Below, in pieces: positions 60,075 through 64,000 of a stretch of 64,000 nt of DNA (the stretch's first letter is position 1; each line of letters opens with the position of its first letter). The notes under the pieces are model-generated. The model did no database searches. It saw nothing but the letters and a program-made list of their open reading frames with translations, and had not been told where the DNA came from. Source of the DNA: Proruminimicrobium sp963666965 (GTDB lineage: Bacteria; Elusimicrobiota; Endomicrobiia; Endomicrobiales; Endomicrobiaceae). The stretch is taken from assembly GCA_963666965.1 (NCBI GenBank), contig OY762939.1, forward strand, positions 930,001 through 994,000. Reading direction: 5' to 3'. Position numbers and translations under genes: made by a program.

Positions 60075-60636
60075 GTTGCGTTACGGTTATCTTAGCATCA
60101 GAGACAGACTTGAGCCGGCTATAAGATTTGCTTACAGCAGCATAATTTTTTCACATATAAAAAAAATGGAAGAATACAGAAATGCGAAAACGGTTATGTT
60201 TTATCTTTCTTACGGTTCTGAAGTGATTACAGATATGATGATAAATGAAGTGCTTGCCGATGACAAAGAAGTTACGGTTCCGATTATAAAAAATCCCGGA
60301 GACGGTGTTATGCAGGCTATCAGAATATCTAAGCTTGAAGATTGTTATGAAAGAGTTTACGGCATAAGACAGCCCGAGTTTAATCAGGATGAAATTGTAA
60401 ATAAAGATGAGATTGATCTGGTTTTTGTGCCGGGAATAGTTTTTGACAGTAAAGGATACAGGATTGGCTATGGGAAAGGATATTATGATAAATGGCTTGT
60501 AGGCTTTGATGTTTCTAAAAGAATAGGGCTTGCCTATGAGATTCAATTAACAGATAAACTGCCCATAGGAGAATATGATTTGCCCGTCGGGAAAATTGTA
60601 ACTGAAAAGAGATGTATAGAACTTACAACAAATTGA
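60043..60636 (+). CDS. 5-formyltetrahydrofolate cyclo-ligase
   Basis: The 197-residue enzyme converts 5-formyl-THF to 5,10-methenyl-THF using ATP. Family marks are LRYGYLSIRDRL near the start, VMFYLSYGSEV, LVFVPGIVFDSKGYRIGYGKGYYDKWL (the diagnostic GYGKGYYD motif) and IGLAYEIQL. The start is a GTG at 60043 within the end of rarA, with GAGG upstream. It corresponds to ygfA (fau) of E. coli, which lies just after the 6S RNA gene there. Confidence 0.93.
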   Translation: MNDLTKSEKSKLRYGYLSIRDRLEPAIRFAYSSIIFSHIKKMEEYRNAKTVMFYLSYGSEVITDMMINEVLADDKEVTVPIIKNPGDGVMQAIRISKLEDCYERVYGIRQPEFNQDEIVNKDEIDLVFVPGIVFDSKGYRIGYGKGYYDKWLVGFDVSKRIGLAYEIQLTDKLPIGEYDLPVGKIVTEKRCIELTTN

Positions 60637-60658
60637 TATTGCAAAAGGAGATCGGAGT

Positions 60659-62224
60659 ATGTTTATTTTGGAAAATATTTTAATGTTTATCGGTGTAGGC
60701 TGTTTGTGTTTTGTTTTGGGTTTTATAGTAAGATACGTATATGCGAGATTGGATTCAAATTCTGTAGAACAGACTTCTGACAGAATAATAAACGAAGCCA
60801 AAATTCTTGCAGATGCAAAAACGAAACAGATGCTTATAGAGGCTAAAGAAGCCATAGATAAAGAAAGAAGAGAGTTTGACAAAGAACTTAAAGAAAAGAA
60901 AGTTGAAGTTCAAAACTCAGAGAAAAGATTGTTGCAGAGAGAAGAATCTCTTGATAAAAGAATGGACGGACTTGATAAGAGAGACAGGGATTTTCAGCAG
61001 AAAGAAAAAAATCTTCAGTTGAAAGAAAAAACTATTGATGAAAAAATAACAGAAGTGGAAAACATAAAGAACGAACAAAAAGCCGTTCTTGAAAGAATTT
61101 CGGGAATAACAAGAGAGGAAGCAAAACAGTCTCTTATGAAAGAGATGCTTGAAGAAGCGAAAAAAGACGCGGTTGTTCTTGCTCAGAGACTTGAACAGGA
61201 AACAAGAGAAAATGCAAATAAAAAAGCGAAGGATATCATTTCACTTGCAATACAAAAAGTTGCGGCAGATCACACTGTTGACATTACGACCTCGACTATC
61301 CAGATTCCCAATGATGAAATAAAAGGAAGAATTATAGGAAGAGAAGGCAGAAATATAAGAACATTCGAACAGGCGACAGGTGTTGATCTGATAATAGATG
61401 ATACTCCGGAAGCTATTACGATTTCAGCTTTTGACGGAGTAAGAAGATATGTCGCGAAAAAAGCTCTTGAAAAGTTGATTGCTGACGGAAGGATTCATCC
61501 TGCAAGAATAGAAGAAGTTGTCCAGAAAACGCAGAAAGAAGTTGAAGACCAGATAAAAGAAATAGGTGATCAGGCAGCTATAGATTCCGGAGTTCCAAAT
61601 CTGCATCCCGAGATAATAAAACTTTTGGGAAGACTCAAATTCAGAACATCTTACGGGCAAAATCAGCTGCAGCATACTCTTGAAGTTACATGGCTTGCGG
61701 GCGCAATTGCCGGAGAACTCGGACTTGATATCGCTTTCTGTAAAAAAGCCGCTCTTATGCATGATATAGGAAAGGCTGTTGACCATGAAGTTGAAGGAAC
61801 TCATCATCAGATATCGGCCGAACTTGCAAAGAAATTTAATGAATCTCCAAAAATGATAAATGCTATTTTATCGCATCATGAAGGATTTGACGAACCAAAG
61901 AGCGCCGAGGCGTTTGTTATAGCGGCTGCGGATGCAATATCTGCCGCAAGACCGGGAGCAAGAAGAGAAACAATTGAAAATTATCTTAAGAGACTTGAAA
62001 AACTTGAAACAGTCGCGAAAGAATTCAAAGGGGTTTCTTCTGCCTATGCAATACAGGCCGGAAGAGAAATAAGAGTTTTGGTAGAACCTGAAAATATAGA
62101 TGATAAGCAGGCGCAGGTTGTGGCTCATGATATTGCAAAAAAAATAGAACAAGAAATGGATTATCCCGGCCAGATTAAAGTTACGGTTATAAGGGAAGTC
62201 AGAGCTCAGGACGTTGCGAAATAA
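60659..62224 (+). CDS. rny: ribonuclease Y
   Basis: A 521-residue membrane-anchored endoribonuclease that initiates mRNA decay. One N-terminal helix (NILMFIGVGCLCFVLGFIV) is followed by a long coiled coil (about residues 40-190), a KH domain with EIKGRIIGREGRNIRTFE, and the HD catalytic domain LMHDIGKAVDHEVEGTHHQ. RPGARRETIENYLKRLEKLE near the end is characteristic. An AAGGAG site precedes the ATG. All parts are intact, so the organism uses an RNase Y-based decay pathway. Confidence 0.96.
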   Translation: MFILENILMFIGVGCLCFVLGFIVRYVYARLDSNSVEQTSDRIINEAKILADAKTKQMLIEAKEAIDKERREFDKELKEKKVEVQNSEKRLLQREESLDKRMDGLDKRDRDFQQKEKNLQLKEKTIDEKITEVENIKNEQKAVLERISGITREEAKQSLMKEMLEEAKKDAVVLAQRLEQETRENANKKAKDIISLAIQKVAADHTVDITTSTIQIPNDEIKGRIIGREGRNIRTFEQATGVDLIIDDTPEAITISAFDGVRRYVAKKALEKLIADGRIHPARIEEVVQKTQKEVEDQIKEIGDQAAIDSGVPNLHPEIIKLLGRLKFRTSYGQNQLQHTLEVTWLAGAIAGELGLDIAFCKKAALMHDIGKAVDHEVEGTHHQISAELAKKFNESPKMINAILSHHEGFDEPKSAEAFVIAAADAISAARPGARRETIENYLKRLEKLETVAKEFKGVSSAYAIQAGREIRVLVEPENIDDKQAQVVAHDIAKKIEQEMDYPGQIKVTVIREVRAQDVAK

Positions 62225-62246
62225 ACGCATAATTAAATGTTTGCGT

Positions 62247-62270
62247 TGACGGTAATAATAACCACCGTCA
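62247..62270 (+). promoter_or_regulatory. hairpin between rny and xseA
   Basis: TGACGGT (62247-62253) and ACCGTCA (62264-62270) form a perfect 7-bp stem with a ten-base loop, immediately before a GAGG ribosome binding site (62271-62274) for xseA. A second small stem, ACGCA/TGCGT (62225-62229/62242-62246), precedes it. There is no T-run, so these are not terminators; they may protect or separate the two mRNA parts. Confidence 0.4.
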
Positions 62271-62280
62271 GAGGACTGCG

Positions 62281-63501
62281 ATGAATCTTGAAGATAAAAT
62301 TGTATATACCGTAAGCCGGATAAACAGTGAAATAAAATCAGTTTTGGAAGATTCTTATCCGGCTGTATGGATTACGGGTGAAATTTCAGGATTTAAAACT
62401 TATTCTTCAGGACATTCTTATTTTAATCTTAAAGATGAAAATTCGCAGATATCCGCTGTTTTATTTGCAGGATTCGGCAAAAATATAAAATTTATCCCGC
62501 AGGACGGGGTACAGGTTGTTATTTACGGTAAAATTACCGCTTATATTCAGAAAGGGTCGTATCAGATTCAAGTTTTTTCAATGGAAGAATCAGGACGCGG
62601 CCGTTTACAGGAAAAATTCGAGAATTTAAAAAATAAACTGCAAAGCGAAGGGCTTTTTAATGAAGCAAGAAAAAGGCCGCTTCCTTTTTTTATAAAAAAA
62701 ATAGCAGTCGTAACATCAAAAGACGGTGCCGCTCTGCATGATATTTTAAAAGTTCTTAACAATGTTAAATCGTGTATTGAAATTTTAATTTATCCGGTAA
62801 GAGTTCAGGGAGAACAATCTAAGTTTGAAATTACAGGCGCAATAGAATATTTAAATAAAAATCACGGTGATATTGATGTTATGCTTGTTGGAAGAGGAGG
62901 AGGCTCGCTTGAAGATTTGTGGGCTTTCAACGAAGAAATTGTCGCAAGAGCAATATATAATTCCGATATTCCGGTTATATCGTGCGTAGGACATGAAATT
63001 GATTACACGATAGCCGACTTTGCGGCCGATATCAGAGCGGCAACTCCTTCCGTGGCGGCCGAGGTGATAGTCAAAAACAGAAAATATACGGAAGATAGGT
63101 TGAGTTTATTCCTTGAAAGAATGAACTCGGATATAAAAAATATATTGTCAATGTGCGCGGAGAAACTGGAAAGATTTAAAACATCAAGAGCGCTCTCAAA
63201 ACCTCATTTGATATACGAAGACAAAATACAGTATGTGGATGAATGCGGCGAAAAAATTTTGCGCCGTCTGAAAGAAGTTCTTTTATCAAAACAAACTAAG
63301 CTTGAGCTTAATGCGCAGAAACTGAATTTGCTGTCTCCTTTAAGTATTTTGAGCAAAGGATATTCAGTCTGCTCGGATTCAGAAGGCATATTAAAAAGCG
63401 TTGACCGCATAAAAAATGACGACAATATAGGAATAAAATTTGCAGACGGAAAGGCAAGAGCAAAAATAACAGAGGTTATTTATGAAGAAAAACAGCTTTG
63501 A
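62281..63501 (+). CDS. xseA: exodeoxyribonuclease VII large subunit
   Basis: The 406-residue subunit of exonuclease VII degrades single-stranded DNA. The N-terminal OB domain has VWITGEISGFKTYSSGHSYF. The catalytic core has KKIAVVTSKDGAALHDIL, VMLVGRGGGSLEDLWAFNEE and IPVISCVGHEIDYTIADFAAD, and the C-terminal LSILSKGYSV ends the coiled region. It begins after GAGG at 62271 and overlaps xseB by 20 bases. Identification is secure. Confidence 0.95.
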   Translation: MNLEDKIVYTVSRINSEIKSVLEDSYPAVWITGEISGFKTYSSGHSYFNLKDENSQISAVLFAGFGKNIKFIPQDGVQVVIYGKITAYIQKGSYQIQVFSMEESGRGRLQEKFENLKNKLQSEGLFNEARKRPLPFFIKKIAVVTSKDGAALHDILKVLNNVKSCIEILIYPVRVQGEQSKFEITGAIEYLNKNHGDIDVMLVGRGGGSLEDLWAFNEEIVARAIYNSDIPVISCVGHEIDYTIADFAADIRAATPSVAAEVIVKNRKYTEDRLSLFLERMNSDIKNILSMCAEKLERFKTSRALSKPHLIYEDKIQYVDECGEKILRRLKEVLLSKQTKLELNAQKLNLLSPLSILSKGYSVCSDSEGILKSVDRIKNDDNIGIKFADGKARAKITEVIYEEKQL

Positions 63502-63709
63502 ATCGTCAATTAAAAGACTTGAACAGATTGTAAATGATATGGAAAATTCCGAGCTTGACATCGATAAGGCTATGAAGCTTTTTGAGGAGGGGATATCTCT
63601 TGTAAGAGAATGTTCCGCAAAACTTAACGAAGCCAAGAAAAAAGTTGAAATACTTACCGAAAAAAACGGTAAAATTGAAAAAAATGAGTTTTCAGATACA
63701 GAGGAATAA
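63482..63709 (+). CDS. xseB: exodeoxyribonuclease VII small subunit
   Basis: A 75-residue partner of XseA. FESSIKRLEQIVNDMENSEL, then DKAMKLFEEGISLVRECSAKL, is the classic XseB sequence forming an alpha hairpin that coats the large subunit. The ATG lies 20 bases inside the end of xseA. Its stop shares one base with the start of the following kinase gene. Confidence 0.95.
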   Translation: MKKNSFESSIKRLEQIVNDMENSELDIDKAMKLFEEGISLVRECSAKLNEAKKKVEILTEKNGKIEKNEFSDTEE

Positions 63710-64000
63710 TGAAAATTCTTGCCATGACATGCTGCTGTGTAGATGTTTTTCCGGAGAAAAACTCTGTGGCGGCAGGCGGCAATGCTTTAAATCTTGCTGT
63801 TGCCTGCTCAAAAACGGGAAAGGCTGAAGTTTATGTTATGGGCAATATCGGAGACGACAGTTACGGACTTTCCGTAAGACAGGCGGCTTCAAATTTTAAC
63901 ATAGATTTAAGCCGTTTATTCACGGTAAAAGGCGCAACCGCGCATCATGTAATAAATATAGATAAAAACGGCGACAGATATTTCAAGCCGGGCAGCTGGC
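63709..64000 (+). CDS. PfkB-family sugar kinase (3' truncated by window edge)
   Basis: Only the first 97 codons are visible. ILAMTCCCVDVFP, AAGGNALNLAVACSKTG and VMGNIGDDSYGLSV match the N-terminal half of PfkB/ribokinase-family kinases, where GGNALN is the substrate-binding motif. The short N-terminus and TAHHVINI region resemble fructoselysine-6-kinase-like members, but the catalytic C-terminal GAGD motif lies outside the window. The ATG shares its A with the xseB stop (TAATG). Confidence 0.85.
   Translation, partial: MKILAMTCCCVDVFPEKNSVAAGGNALNLAVACSKTGKAEVYVMGNIGDDSYGLSVRQAASNFNIDLSRLFTVKGATAHHVINIDKNGDRYFKPGSW

Overview
The window is AT-rich (roughly one third G+C by eye), gene-dense bacterial DNA. 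Most genes overlap their neighbour by 1-4 bases or sit a few bases apart. Gene content (two GH57 enzymes, Tad/Flp pilus genes, RNase Y, RarA, tmRNA, rimP-nusA-infB-rbfA, outer-surface polysaccharide genes) suggests a diderm anaerobe. The overall flavour resembles Elusimicrobiota (Endomicrobium-like), but that assignment is an inference and no rRNA is present to test it.

Region by region: (1) 1-14401 (+) starts inside a GH57 glucan-branching enzyme, then rsmI. A surface-sugar operon follows: rfbF-rfbG-rfbH (CDP-4-keto-3,6-dideoxyhexose), a short-chain reductase, an HpcH/HpaI aldolase, a NagD-like HAD phosphatase, a ThDP enzyme, three GT2 glycosyltransferases and a flippase-type ABC exporter. 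(2) 14410-19537 holds an alkaline phosphatase divergent from PHP, TPR, GH57 and DUF1805 genes. (3) 19534-24030 (-) is a def-fmt-ybgC-tadA-ssrA operon ending in a GT39/TMTC-like TPR membrane protein; tRNA-Ala(GGC) and two copies of a ~150-bp repeat follow. (4) 24812-31440 (+) has a sugar ABC transporter lacking its ATPase, a HAD protein, a small GGQ release-factor-like protein, NAD synthetase, RadC and a glutaredoxin. (5) 31589-37649 (+) is the rimP-nusA-infB-rbfA-nrnA-truB translation cluster. (6) 37651-45473 has a convergent cell-wall amidase, a ManC-like/PMM fusion, a phosphohexomutase, DUF502 and hisS. (7) 45501-50669 is a partial Tad pilus operon (tadE, a small flp pilin, cpaB, a CpaE-CpaF fusion, tadB, tadC). 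(8) 50758-57973 is a tightly coupled cluster of ABC-2 exporter, DUF5989, three radical SAM proteins, GT2 and an HPr-kinase-like protein. (9) 58037-64000 has zapB/zapA-like genes, a candidate 6S RNA, rarA, a 5-formyl-THF cyclo-ligase, rny, xseA-xseB and the start of a PfkB kinase.

The most interesting points are: the CDP-dideoxyhexose genes next to a ThDP ligase-like enzyme (possible branched-chain sugar); the exporter/radical-SAM/HprK-like cluster of unknown product; an NAD synthetase whose glutaminase half has Ala where the catalytic Cys should be; a tmRNA with a long, hairpin-containing tag and no obvious Ala resume codon; a CpaE-CpaF fusion; and several promoters placed so close to start codons that leaderless mRNAs are predicted.
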